Position numbers and translations under genes: made by a program. DNA of 64,000 nucleotides from the NCBI GenBank assembly GCA_016617855.1, contig JAECUM010000853.1, positions 36,967 through 100,966 on the forward strand, given 5' to 3'. This DNA comes from Megalonaias nervosa. Its lineage: Eukaryota > Mollusca > Bivalvia > Unionida > Unionidae. Of this stretch, positions 1 through 13,400 are shown in pieces (the stretch's first letter is position 1; the number at the start of each line of letters is the position of its first letter). Under the pieces are notes generated by a model that saw nothing but the letters and a program-made list of their open reading frames with translations, did no database searches and had not been told where the DNA came from.

Positions 1-1411
1 GTTAAGTTTTATAAAACATGGGAGACTGATGTCAATCATCTCCTGCATCGATTTGTTGACCAATAAAGTTACACCCCTCTTCATTGGGCAGTGACCTGAT
101 TTGTGTAGCAAATGTATTAATCGTATGCATCTAAAAAGAACAACAAGTTATCGGCAAGAATTAAAATTTTAAATAACCGCAAAGAACAAAATGTTAAATT
201 TGCATTTTCGTAAGAAAAGCCCCTGAAATTGAGAAAAGTACGTATAATATATAATAAAGGACAAAGAAAAAAATCGTAGTAATTTAGAGATGCTTTTTTA
301 TTGATTATAATACAGAAATTTCTTTAACAGAGCCTTATTTTATTGATTCTAAACTCTCAAGAGAATAGCACTGGCCTTAAACTAGTGTAATATGAATCGG
401 TTGATTGGCTCAGTGCAGAAGCAATCATGTGTGTTGTTTTCACAGATACATTGTAGTTGTCAAGGAAACCTCTTTAATACATACATTAACAAAGACCTCA
501 GAATAGATCCGTATACATCTAATCAAAATCAAAGTTGGCTTGGTTGTAACCATCTCCAGAATGGTTCAAAGATCCGCCCATCTTTGTTTTAAATTTTAGA
601 ATGACACAGGCTGAGAGTTTGGAATAGTAATGTCTGATAAAATCTGATCGTCAACACCGACACCATTTTCGATACTAATGCCAACCCTGGCCCTCAGTAA
701 CCATTTATTTCCTCATGGAAAAAAAAAAATCACCGATATTAAACAGCTTGTCAATTCCGACCAGCGGTATGGTTGTTCATAATAGTATGTGCTCTTGAAC
801 CGCAACTTAACCTTGTTTAGCTAAAATGAAGAATTCCTTTGGACAAAAGTCAGACCGCCATTAGGGTTTACTAACATGCACTTGGCAATGAGACAAAATG
901 TAACATGTTTTGAGTTCATAGTACTTTATACAGTTGTAAAAAAAAAACAAACCGGCGCACTCACAGGTACATGTAAATGCAAGTCGTGTAACTTTCGTAT
1001 CTCTTCCCTGTGTAAATAACATCTATTTCGAAAAGAATGTGCCCGTCTGCTATTGAACTGTTTACAAGGGTAACGTCACGTGTCCGCTTTATTTTGTTAT
1101 TTATTTGAAACATTTGTCGAGAGAGATGCACGTATATGCTTTAAGGTCAACATAGAAGTATATACAAATATAATTATATTGGTTTGTTTTTAAATCAAAC
1201 AATTTTAAAACCAAGAAAAATATAACAACGAAAGTATATCTACTGCAGATTTCATAAATATCACTCCTTCAACAACAGCATTCACAGTTACAGTACAATA
1301 TGGAAAACAAAGGTAGAAAAACGCGATACACGGTATATATCGCGAATAGTCGTAACAACGGTTTTGATTACATCGAGTTGGATGTCAGGCTGAGGGCTCG
1401 TCACTTCCAGA
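1..1411. other. 3' flank and probable 3' UTR of the ZP gene
   Basis: AT-rich DNA downstream of the ZP stop codon. An AATAAA on the minus strand at 1088-1093, about 320 nt past the stop, is a possible polyadenylation signal. The rest, including the short ORF near 392-592, shows no recognisable gene. Confidence 0.4.
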
Positions 1412-1461
1412 TTACAGTACTTGAATGACAGTTATAAACACCAGAGTGAAGATGCTCGGTC
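1412..1461 (-). CDS. ZP gene exon 8: hydrophobic C-terminus and stop
   Basis: It completes Gly303 and adds [15 protein letters not shown] followed by TAA (1412-1414). The acceptor is CTTTCTTTTTCAG. The hydrophobic stretch ends the protein with almost no cytoplasmic tail, so a GPI-anchor signal is as likely as a transmembrane segment. Confidence 0.75.
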
Positions 1462-3424
1462 CTGAAAAAGAAAGGCGTATTTTAGTTGTTTAAATTATTG
1501 ATTTAACTGAACCAACATATATATAGTAAACGAAATGTATCCCAATGAATCATTTTGCCACAAAACCACGAAAATTTATCCCCAGTAATATTTCTGATTT
1601 CACACAGATGTTCATTGGGGTTACTTTGGGCCTTGATGATGTTAATGGGGGGGGGGGGCGGCTGCACTACTTTTATGAACCTTGACTTATTTTTCATAGA
1701 GATGAAAAGTATTTCGATCGTTTTAACATTTAGTGAAAAACAGTGTTTTCGCGTTACTTTAACAAGGAGGGAACTAAAGAGGAAGGAAAGAGTAAGAAAG
1801 TGTGAAAATATTAGGTTGGGAAGAATGAAAACAAGCCGTTTATTATGGAAGAGAGCCAAATTAACAAAAGTCGCAAAACATTAGAGGTAAAAGTCGCAAA
1901 ACATTAGAGGTAAATACAAGTCCAGCCTACTTTTCTCATAGCAACAGACATTCCACAAAAACTTAATAGATCAGGATACATTGAATGCAAGTATATGATG
2001 GGTATAAACAGGATAGATTATACGTTAAATTTGTCAGCTATCAAAAGGTTTAATATCACATGCACAAAATACATACGTGGTTACTTAATTACAGAGAAAA
2101 TGGCATGCTGCATATGCCTTATAGACCTGTGTGAATTTTAGACTGCCAAATTAAAAAAACAAACTAGAGTCAAAGGTAAATATGTTAACGAAAACCGACT
2201 GTACTTATAGGATACTGCATTTGTATGGGAAAATATGAGCGAGTTTTTTCGGACGGATACTGCACGACCTGTGCACGAACCAAGATATCCAATACACACG
2301 TATACACTGACACACTTGAATGCATTATATTGATATTTGCTGAAAACTACGATATCGAAGTTGCCAAGAAACCTTTGTATACGAATTACTTGTTGAGTAT
2401 TAGGTTTCAAACTGATCATCTATTAAGCCTTAAGAACGTGTCTTTATTGTCATGACGTCATGCTTTAAATAGTTAAAGATACATTAGCTGCTTTGGGGTA
2501 AGCGTTCATAGCGAGAAAACTACTTCAGTAATCAAGGACTTGCTGATATTAATTTTCGCACCGAAAAAAGGAAAAATGTTAATATTCTGAACTCTCATTT
2601 GGTGTTTTTGTTTGATTCTGTGGAATGGCTTTTGAACAAATCTGATATAAACATCGATAATAGTCCGTTTCCAACATACTATCACATCACAGTTATTGTT
2701 CGGGCATGTTCGAATGGTCTAAGTCCAAAAATGTAACCTTCAGATGATGTATTGTGTTCGAAATTTGATAGAATGTATCAAAACGCATCGCTTTGAAAAG
2801 TATGCAAAACTAACGTGGAAATGCCCATTGCCTGGATCGGTCCTAAATAAATGATACCCTACCCCAAAAAGTCACAGATGATACATCCAACGATGGTTCC
2901 AATTCGACATTTTCTGGAGGAACAATGGACAGGTGGGTAATCACAGACTGCTGCTGGATGCTGGGATCATCTGCTGTAGGCTGTGAGTCGCGTTTCTCCC
3001 TGTTCGTGCTGGAACAGTTCTAATTTTGAGAAAGGATAAATATTACTGTGATGAAGAAGAAGAAGAAACTACTAGTAAAAGGTAACTGCTGACCTTGATG
3101 AATAGGAAACAAAATGGCCGGCGTTACTCTGAACTATTGCTGAAATAACTCAGCTGCCCAACTCTTGTTTCGCTGCTCGAGGTGAAAGTATCCAAATCTA
3201 GAAGCAAAACTGAGACATAATGATTTGTCTTTACACCTGTATAGCGTAGAAAATGAAATATGGTAAACAAAACAAAACAAAACATATATATACACACATA
3301 CGTATACACATATACACATATACATATACACATACATATACACATATAGATACATACATACATACATACATATATACATACATGTACATGCATACATACA
3401 TACATATATATACATGTACATACA

Positions 3425-3460
<36 letters not shown>

Positions 3461-4980
3461 CATGTACATACACACATCTTTATAGATATATATACATGTA
3501 CATACATACATCTTTATACATATATATATATGCATGTACATACATGCATACATATATATACATGTACATACATACATATATATAGATATATATACATATA
3601 TATAGATATATATACATATATACATATATACATACATACATACATATGTTCTTGGAGTAGCTATTAATTGACATTATTACAATAGATGCTTCATCAGTTT
3701 GTGTATGGGATACGATAACATTAAAATAACGTAATTTCTGGTTCAACAAAACCAAGCTATACGGTAGCCAAAAAGGAAAAATCAATCGATGAAGCTCATG
3801 GCGCCTCCCAACTGACATACATGTCCTATACATGTTCATTTGATAAATTCTGATATTAGTACAGTCAGATTCTCCTCCGATATGTAAATTTTGATTCGGA
3901 GGCTAGAGAAGACAAACTAGTGACGTTGAATCGACCTTGTCTCATAAGACGAGATATTAGATGTTTCCTTCCACTCCCAACAACAGTTGTAACACAATCG
4001 CCACCATCATCACTATCATGTTTAACAAGGAAGGAGTCGATCCAGTTCGACATACTTTGTAAACCAGACTTTTGCTCTTAAAGATAGGATCATACATTTT
4101 CAACGCAACACTTCCTTTGGTTGAGATATTTATATGATTTACATCTCCTGAATTTCAGAGGAACAGACATAACACGAATTTTGATGCATGGACCACGGAC
4201 GGCACTGCCAGGTATGTACCTCCATTTTTTCGCAAAGTAATGTGATGTGCACAATCTGATCAGAAAATCTGTTCTGAATGTTCCGGCAAGCGTTTGCAGA
4301 CAAAAAAATGGGTTGTACTTGCATGCAAGTGCAACTACGTGGTACATAAATCATACAAAGTTTGTCGTCAAATTCGGGTTTTTCAAATTGGCAAAAACCA
4401 GAACACATCACTTAACATCTTCAGTTTTCATTCTCATTAAGATTTTAAATTTTTCCTATTTGGTTTGCAACTAGTAATTTTGTTACAAAACAAATATTCA
4501 GCAATCATCAAAAATATGAATGCAGTCATAACATGTTGCATTCATTCAAGACACTTTTATTCCTAACCAAATGTTGCGGATTTTCCGAAATTTAAGAATC
4601 TCTTAAGATGTTAAAAATTCTAAAGTTCAGTTTAATTGCTAAATATTTTTGGTCCTTTCTTCATCTGAGGACCGGTCCTACGGCCTTGTGGTTAGAGCGT
4701 CCGTCTCGGATGCAGGAGGTCACAGGTTAGAACCCCGGCCGAGTCATACCAAAGACTTATAAATATGGTACTAACAGCTGTCTCGCTTGGCGCTCATCAT
4801 TAAAAGGTAAGTGATAGGACCGCTCGGCCTGGTGGCATGATAATGTCACTGAATGGGACATCATGTTACATGCCTGCGGCATGATGCTTCAGTGCTAGAC
4901 AGCTCTATAAACTGCCAAATCACAGATATCGTAGCGATAAGACAAAAGTTGTTTTAAAGCTACGTTAAAAATCCAACACA

Positions 4981-5037
<57 letters not shown>

Positions 5038-7430
5038 TGAGAAATATCTCTATTTTCAGAAATATCAGAAGCAATATAAAATGATAACATTTGACAACAT
5101 TCAGGGTCCGCATTGGATATGACGGCCTGTATGGGGGAAAATGGGAAAATCCATTCTATGGTCATCTTAATTCTGCTGGTATGGAAGAAAATGAGAATGT
5201 CATGTTTAAAGCGTCCACAAATTTAATAGTGAAGACTGGTATAAGGGGAATTTAACAATGTTGCCTGGTACGGTGGTCTGTGGGAAGGTGGTGGTTGTAG
5301 GGTTTAACGCCATTTTCAGCCCAAAATAGGCCATACATGGCGGCAAGTATAAATGGTGGAGGAAGAACCAGGGAAAACCCTGGAAAGAACCACCGACCCA
5401 CGAGAAGCTACTGTCAAATTTTCTCACGTACCCACATTGGCCGACCCTGAGACTCGAACCCACGCAGACAGGTGAGATGGCAGTGATCTGTAACGGTGAG
5501 CACCCCGGATCTTCATGTGTAGATCTAACACTAGATCGAGAAGATCGTTTATTCAGTATTGATCCCAGCTGATAGAGCAATCAGAGACATTTTGCACGTC
5601 TGGCCTGTAAATTTTTTTAATAATCTTAGGAACTAAGATCGTGGAGTGGGGCTAGGGAAGGGCCACAGATCCACCCAACTGAGAAAGAACATCACAGACC
5701 AAGCCTCGTGATCTGGTACTGGAGAAACTAAGGTGGACAGTTTGTAATTCCACCTGGTTATAAAAAGATCAATCATCAGACGACCACGTAACAGGCAAAT
5801 CTGATATTCCATCCTTGACAGAATATGACAAGACTGTCTACTGGAATATGTCTGATCTGGATGTCGATGTTGCGCTGTGCGCACCAATGACGGAATGCCC
5901 ATGCAGAATGTACAGTTGGGTGATTTGGTACCGAACTGTAAGAAGGTTCTGAAGACGGTCGATCCAATGTCAAAGGCTTTGGTGATAGCTTTCATCTCCA
6001 GTAGATTGAAGTGGAGACCTCTAACCTCAGGACTCCACTGGTCGCTGAGTGTCGAAGTCCGGTAACAGATGGGTCAACCCGAGTTGCTTGCGTTTGTACA
6101 TACCGTCGCATCCAGGTACGGCTCGAGAGGCATGCCTGTCATGAGCCAACCTTGGTTTTGTTACTGATCCAAGAACGATGCCATCTTATTACACTGATTC
6201 TGTAATCAAGTGGCATGGAACACAGACGCCCTTGAGATAGCAGAGGTCATGTGAAAAAGGCGCATTTAGAGACAACCAAGCGGGATATGATCCACTGCTT
6301 CAAAGAACAATCCGAGGAGTTGCAGAAATTCTCTGGTTGTGATCCATTGTGTTGAAAGTGGATACTGCGAAGACGACGATCCGGACTAACCAAGGTTGGG
6401 TAGACGTACCATGTTGAGATGACTGAGAACATCTGTATCCAGATGGACGAACTGATGGGATGGACAAAGACGGGACTTTCAAACTGATCAGAAAACCTAG
6501 ATGTAATTTAGGAAATGGCATCGTTCTTTTATTTGACTTGAATGGAACTGATATTCTAGAGGATGTGGTCTAAATACACCGCCGTGAAAATACACAAAGT
6601 CACGATGCAGTGGAGTGGTTTCTTAAAGGCCCAAAGAATTGTATTCAAATTCGGACAGGGTGCGAAACTGATAATTTCCTGTCAACCCTGGAATTTCCGT
6701 AAGGACGGATGGAAAGGAACGTGAAAATATGCGTCAATCCGATCGAAACAGATGGCAAATCGTTCGGACGGATGGAGAGGTAGACTGATCCTGCCATCTC
6801 AGTCTTTAATGCCATTGGCCGTCAAAACTGGAAAAGGAAGTAAAATCCGAAAAATGTTTTTCGGACAATCTTCACCGCCTGCTTCTCGTTGAGTGTCCGA
6901 ATCTGTTATTACAAAGTGTCTCTTACCGAGTCCGACGCTACTTCCGTCAGGAATAGAGAGGACAAGCTGTAATGGTTTTGCAAAATGAGAACCAAAGCCC
7001 TCCGACAATTTGGATCGTCCACTCACTTGGCGGAAAGAGATTCGTTGCTGTTTTTAAAAAACAAACATGCAAGAGTCGGTCGGCAACACGAGTCAACGGC
7101 GAGAGTGGATGGGTGGGAGTAGAGAAACATGTTTCCTATCCCTTTGATACAAATGTCTCTGAAATCGATTAGCAGATTGTATTCATGCATATATTTGGGA
7201 TCGCAGCTCACTTGGGTTAAGCAGCAAACGATCCTGCATCTCCTTGTCACCGGTCTTCACGTCATTCGAGGTGAATCATAAATGACAAATGTATAAAGCA
7301 ATGGTTGCTGCGCAGAGATGGATCGGCAGTTATTGAACTTTCTGCCTCCACAATTCCCCTATCGGAACACCTAAGGCAATCCAATGGTAGGTACGCAGGG
7401 TAAGGGTGGGATGTGCAATGCCGGCCTTGA

Positions 7431-7465
<35 letters not shown>

Positions 7466-10400
7466 TGTGTCTGTGTGTGTGATTTGGATTTTTAACGTAC
7501 CTTTAACATATCGATGTCTGCAGTGTGACAGTTTATAGTGATTTCTAGCATTGGGGAATCATGCCGCAGACATGTAGCATGATGTCCCACCCAGTCACAT
7601 TATCCTGACACCAGGCTGATCAGTCCTACCTCTTAATGATGTGCACCAAACGAGGTTGCTGTTAGTACCATTTGTATTTAGTCTTTAGTATGACTCGGTC
7701 GGGGTTGGACACGCGACCTTCCCCATCAGATGCAGACGCTCTAACCACCAGGCCACCAGAGCGGTCCGGCTTTGACTGCAAATCGGAACTAAAATCTCCA
7801 GAGACGCAAAGTCCAACGACTAAAATGTGACTACTATATTGCGAATGAACTTCGTGGTGTGACTTCATACACCATATAATCAGGCGATGTCAGATTGACC
7901 GCAGCTTAGTTTTTGACTAACTCCGGGAGATCTGATGAGGTCGTCAAAATGGGCAATATACAGAATGGTGAAAGCTGAACCCAGAAAAAAATAAGACTTT
8001 CGAACTGTATCATTGATCTTGGCAGACAGTCTCGGCAAAATAAACATTTCGGCAAATTTTATTTTCCAACCACGTGGAAAGGTGGACCGAATGGCTGACT
8101 TTCTCATAGACACAACCAACTGAGGACTTGCCCTGTACGCTGGTGTAGAAGGGGTGGGGGTGGGGGTGGGGTGGTAGTGTGGACATTCCTCTATTACCAC
8201 ATTAGGTTATACTCAGCCTGCTCTATGGTAGGGTCTGAGCATGAAGAACTGTCGTCGGGTTTATCTCCACACTCAGTGTGAGGGCTGTCCTTGAGGGGAT
8301 CAAGATCGATATCAGGATAGTACATTCCCGAACACGTAAACATTCGTCTCTTAAGACTGTCACGGAACTGTCCAAGACGGTAAGCCGTGAGTAAATGGCA
8401 AACCTATCCGTAGGATGTAGCCATCGATTCCGTGCAGACGGCTTGTTGAAATCCAAAGATTCGGTACGGGTGTTGGCTGTACGGACGGCAGTGTACGCGA
8501 ATGTACTGCCATAGTAATGTTAATGTTAGGCGGATGGATCTCCGGCAGTGTGAACGTTCCAATGCTCTACTTGACTAGCTGCGATGTGAAACGGAAGCCA
8601 TACGGTCAATGAACGGTATAGATCAAGAACCGGACGGCTGGATGGTATAGTCGGCAGCAGAGACAGCATCAAAACTGAGGCGAGTCTATATGGCTCGGCT
8701 TATTCATTTATAAACCCCATGCACCCTGACTTACAGGCCCGAAGGTAGTGTGATTAGGGGACGTATTGGAAGGAGAAACTGCACAGACGATTCTTTTAGA
8801 AGTATCAAATAAAGGTCAAATACTCTTGTAAATGATGTTAATATCGTCTTAAAACCGGTAGTACAAGTCTTCTGTACAGTTCTTCTTGTCATTGTTTCCT
8901 CGTTGGGAAGTTATTTGTCCTTGTACGAGCACCTGGTCTCCGTTTCCTGAGAAATTCTGTGAAAAATTGTTGCCGCCTCACTTACGCGTCTGCAAAATCT
9001 TTTTTGGAAATCCTTCAGAGTTGTGACTCGCTCTGATTGAAGGGCCCACTCTGATCCATCGCCGTTAAGCAGTTGCTTTTTTTGGGGGGGGGGCGAGTGG
9101 CCGAGTGGTCTAAAGAGCTCACCGTTCCGGATCACTGCCATCTCACCTCTGTCTGCGTGGGTTCGAGTCTCAGGCTCGGCTAATGTGGGTACATGAGAAA
9201 GCCTGCCAGTAGCTACTCGTGGGTCGGTGGTTCTTCCCGGGGTTTTCCAGGGTTCATCCTCCACCAGTTATACTGGCCGCCATGTACAGCCTATCATGTG
9301 CTGAAAAATGGCGTTAAACCCTACAACAGCAACAACAACAACAAGAACAACAGTTGCTTTTGGTATCTCGCAATTTAATATACATTTTTTAAAAATATCA
9401 TTCTTACGCCAGTAAGCTTGGCCGACACTTATGTTACGAGTCAAAAGCAAAATAGTTCATACCCCAGACATGTGGCTTCGTGACCCACCCAGTCACGCGA
9501 TCCGGACAAAAGGCCGACCAGTCCTAACACTAACCTCTTAATGCTGAGCGCCAAGTGAGACGCTCTAACCACTTAGGCCATCTGAACTGTCACAGCGGAA
9601 CTTAGAAATTTGACATGCCTCAAGAGGAAAGTAATCACCATACTCTTTGAAACAAAGTAATTGTCTGAATAAAAACTTTTTCTTCTGAAAACATTGTACG
9701 ATATCACAGGATTAATGTGTTACTTACAAAATTACAAATATCTGAGTTGGCGGGACACACCCTGACGACACATTGGAAAGTAACGTAAGGGCTGTTGAAA
9801 AACCGGAAGGCGAACAAGGAGGCAGCAAGTTCTCCGGCCCCAGCAACGCTGAAATCCCCCGCAAGATCCTCGTTTTCTGAGCATCTAAAAAAATTTTAAA
9901 CAACAATTAAATAAATGTAAATATAACAAATGAATGATAGATTTTAAAAAATATAAGCAAATAAGACTCGAAGATAGTACAATTATATAATAGACATACA
10001 TACATGGATTAATATGCATGTATAGGAAGATAGATACAGCATTAAAGAATGACAAGGAGACAAAAGCAAAAACATTTGTAAGGAATTGTACCATAACTAA
10101 ACACGCGCATATACATACATACATACATACATACATACATACACGGAAAATTCAAGATAAATCAAACAAGATTCAGATTCAATTTAGATTAATCACAGAA
10201 ACTCGTTTTATTAGTCTTTCCTTGTGCCTTACCCGTTAATTATGATGTCTTTGTACAGGTCTCCTCCTGCGGTGGAACCGGAGAAGGCTCTGCAGTTCAA
10301 TGGCATCAGATGGTATTCGCCTGCAATGAGAACAAAAGGCACACTACATAAATTGATCTGTATTTTATGATTAAAGCTTTTCTATTATTTCCGTTTGTCA

Positions 10401-13400
10401 TCTATTAATGGTGTAATTAAATTGACTGACCATTTCTTCTTCCTAGTTCATTTAGTATCGACCTAGAAAAACCCTGTGGGAACTCTTGATCATATCTACG
10501 TTTGCACAACATTTACTTAGGTTCATTCTTCAATAAAGTCAAAACTACACTTGTCATTTATTATAACTAAATTTTTGACCCACTAATAAAGTAAAGGAAT
10601 TTCTGTCAAAACCTGTTTCTAATATATCTATCCTAGCATTTTTAACCGCTCAAAACTATATGCATAAAGCAATCAGTATCCACAGTGTGTACAGTCAATC
10701 AGGAAACGGCAACCAGTTTGCATGACAACATGCCACAAAACGACCCATCCTCCTTAAATCGTCGCACAAGCAGCATCTATTGGATTATATTATAAAACTG
10801 GACAAATTAAAATTCCTGGTGGAGAAATAAGCATGTGATTAAACTGACACATTACTATCACTTATTTATTTACATGTACAAATGTCGATATATTAGTTAC
10901 ATGTACTAATGTCGATATATTAGTTACATGTACTAATGGCCAAATATTAGTTACATGTACTAATGCCCTTATAATAGTTACATGTACTAATGCCCTCATA
11001 TTAGTTACATGTACTAATGCCCTTATATCAGTTATATTACTAATGCCCTTATATTAGTTACATGTACTAATGCCCTTATATTAGTTATATTACTAATGCC
11101 CTTATATTAGTTATATTACTAATGCCCTTATATCAGTTATATTACTAATGCCCTCATATCAGTTATATTACTAATGCCCTCATATTAGTTATATTACTAA
11201 TGCCCTCATATTAGTTACATGTACTAATGCCCTTATATTAGTTACATGTACTAATGCCCTTATATTAGTTACATTACTAATGCCCTTATATTAGTTACAT
11301 GTACTAATGCCCTTATATTAGTTACATGTACTAATGCTCTTATATTAGTTACATGTACTAATGCCCTTATATTATTTATATGTACTAATGCCCTTATATT
11401 AGTTATATGTACTAATGCCCCTTTATTAGTTACATTACTAATGCCCTTATATTAGTTACATGTACTAATGCCCTATATTAGTTACATGTACTAATGCCCT
11501 TATATTAGTTACATGTACTAATGCCCTTATATTAGTTACATGTACTAATGCCCTTATATTAGTTACATGTACTAATGCCCTTATATTATTTATATGTACT
11601 AATGCCCTTATATTAGTTACATGTACTAATGCCCTTATATTAGTTACATGTCCTAATGCCCTTATATTAGTTATATGTACTAATGCTCTTATATTAGTTA
11701 CATGTACTAATGCCCTTATATTAGTTACATGTACTAATGCCCTTATATTAGTTATATGTACTAATGCCCTTATATCAGTTATATGTACTAATGCCCCTTT
11801 ATTAGCCATAAATAATATAAGGGCATTAGTACGTATATGTACTGATGTCCATATTTAAAGATATGAAAGTTGGTAGTAGCGCCGACTCAAGTGTAACTCT
11901 TACCAAGTGTACATAAGTAGCTACTAAAGAAACAAATTAATTGTATTGTTTATGGATCACATCATGTACAAAGTGTTAAACACTCAAAACAAACTCAGTT
12001 TGGGTTGATTAAAGCTGATAATCCTTTATAAAGTTACTATATGTGATTACTATAAATTTGGAATTTTGTAGCAATAAAAGAGCTGGTTATTTTTATCACC
12101 AAAAAATCATACACTAGTTACTAGAACAAATACCAAGTCAAATAGCCGTATACAATTCAGAACGATCGGTTTTTATTGACAGGATAAATGACAATATGCT
12201 TTTGTGTGTGCCCGTTTACATGTGGGTGGGTGTAAAGTGGGATTTGTACGTAGAAATATTTTTATATTCATTACAAGATCTAAGAATATTAGAAGTCTTT
12301 TTAGGAACATACTTTTTAATACAATATAAAATGGCGAATTTCACATGTTACAAAATTTACTTTAATTTAAAAAACAAAGTACAAAAGTCTCGATTAAGCG
12401 ATTCTAACAAATCTCAACGTTTGTCAACAAATAAGTTTCGCTGAATACCACCCTTTCATAAGTCTTTTGAGATTTTAAGGAAAATTTCTGAGTCTATATT
12501 CGGATTACATTGTATTTTATCAACATTAGGTCTGGCAACCACAACATAACAGAAGCACGTATAACAATGTTACTAGTAATAATATTAATAAAAAGTAATA
12601 TTGAAGTTAACGAAGTTCTTGTTGTTGTTGTCATTGTTCAAATTATGATGATGTGGCTTCAAAAGTAAAAAAAGTACTTTACGTGTTCCATACTCCGATT
12701 AAAAATATCTTTTCAGACTGAGTATCAAACAAGAACCCCAAAAAAATGAAATTGACATACAAGAGAATTCTCATAAATTGCATACATGTTAAAGATTTTT
12801 GCCCAGAAGGCCACCATTATTTTCTCCCCTTTAAAATCAATAGAAATCATTTGAATGATTTTTTTTTAAAATATAGAATTGGACCTCTGTAAAACCCATG
12901 TCATTGTCGTAATGTATGAAATTTTTTAAACAGTTCAAGTCTTAATCAAGCATTTTGTGCGGAGAAATGTGTCATAGTTGCGAAGAAAAGGAAACAATCT
13001 GGAATGTTTACATAAAAGCAGGGGCACTAAATTACTTTTCTTTATTTTGTTGTGCTAAGATTCTTTGGCGACACTACTTATCTGTTTAAAAGAAAGTAAC
13101 TTAGCTCAATCCCGATTAAGACCAGGTCCGTATTGGGGAGAATATTTGAATAAAACCGGAAGAGAAGGTCACAGCAACCTAGTTCTTCTGTGCGACATGC
13201 GACACGTTCACCTAGGTAGAATCTTCGATGTCGTTTGAGGTACTAGTTTAAGTTGAAGCCTAGAGCAGGAGGACAGAGACAGTGACAAAGTTTAATGTCG
13301 AGGCTGAAAAGTAGAATCAATATTATCTGAGATACAAGTCGCACATACTGGGCCCTTCGATTGTCCAGTACAGTTGTGTTCCCACTGACGTGCTCTTCAC

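Larger units (their letters stand above)
6531..9090. other. ZP intron 6 segment, possible remnant of the retrotransposon
   Basis: More GC-rich than its surroundings, with recurring CGGACGGATGG-like words and several short minus-strand ORFs without recognisable domains. It could be the eroded 5' part of the retroelement next to it, but no motif supports that. It also holds a SINE (7432-7770) and a G-rich tract. Confidence 0.35.

Noticed and set aside
3124..3839. ORFs of up to 167 codons on both strands rich in Tyr, Met, Cys, Ile
   Set aside because: Translation of a (TATACA)n/(CATA)n microsatellite that lacks stops in several frames.
4669..4760. Functional tRNA gene
   Set aside because: Only the A and B boxes are tRNA-like. 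No full cloverleaf forms, and the body and tail match two other SINE copies.
11465..11809. 114-codon minus-strand ORF of ALVHVTNIR repeats
   Set aside because: The 27-bp unit length keeps the frame open; no start context, and the first and last copies break the frame.
10870..11838. CRISPR-like regular array
   Set aside because: There are no unique spacers between the units; it is a plain minisatellite in eukaryotic DNA.
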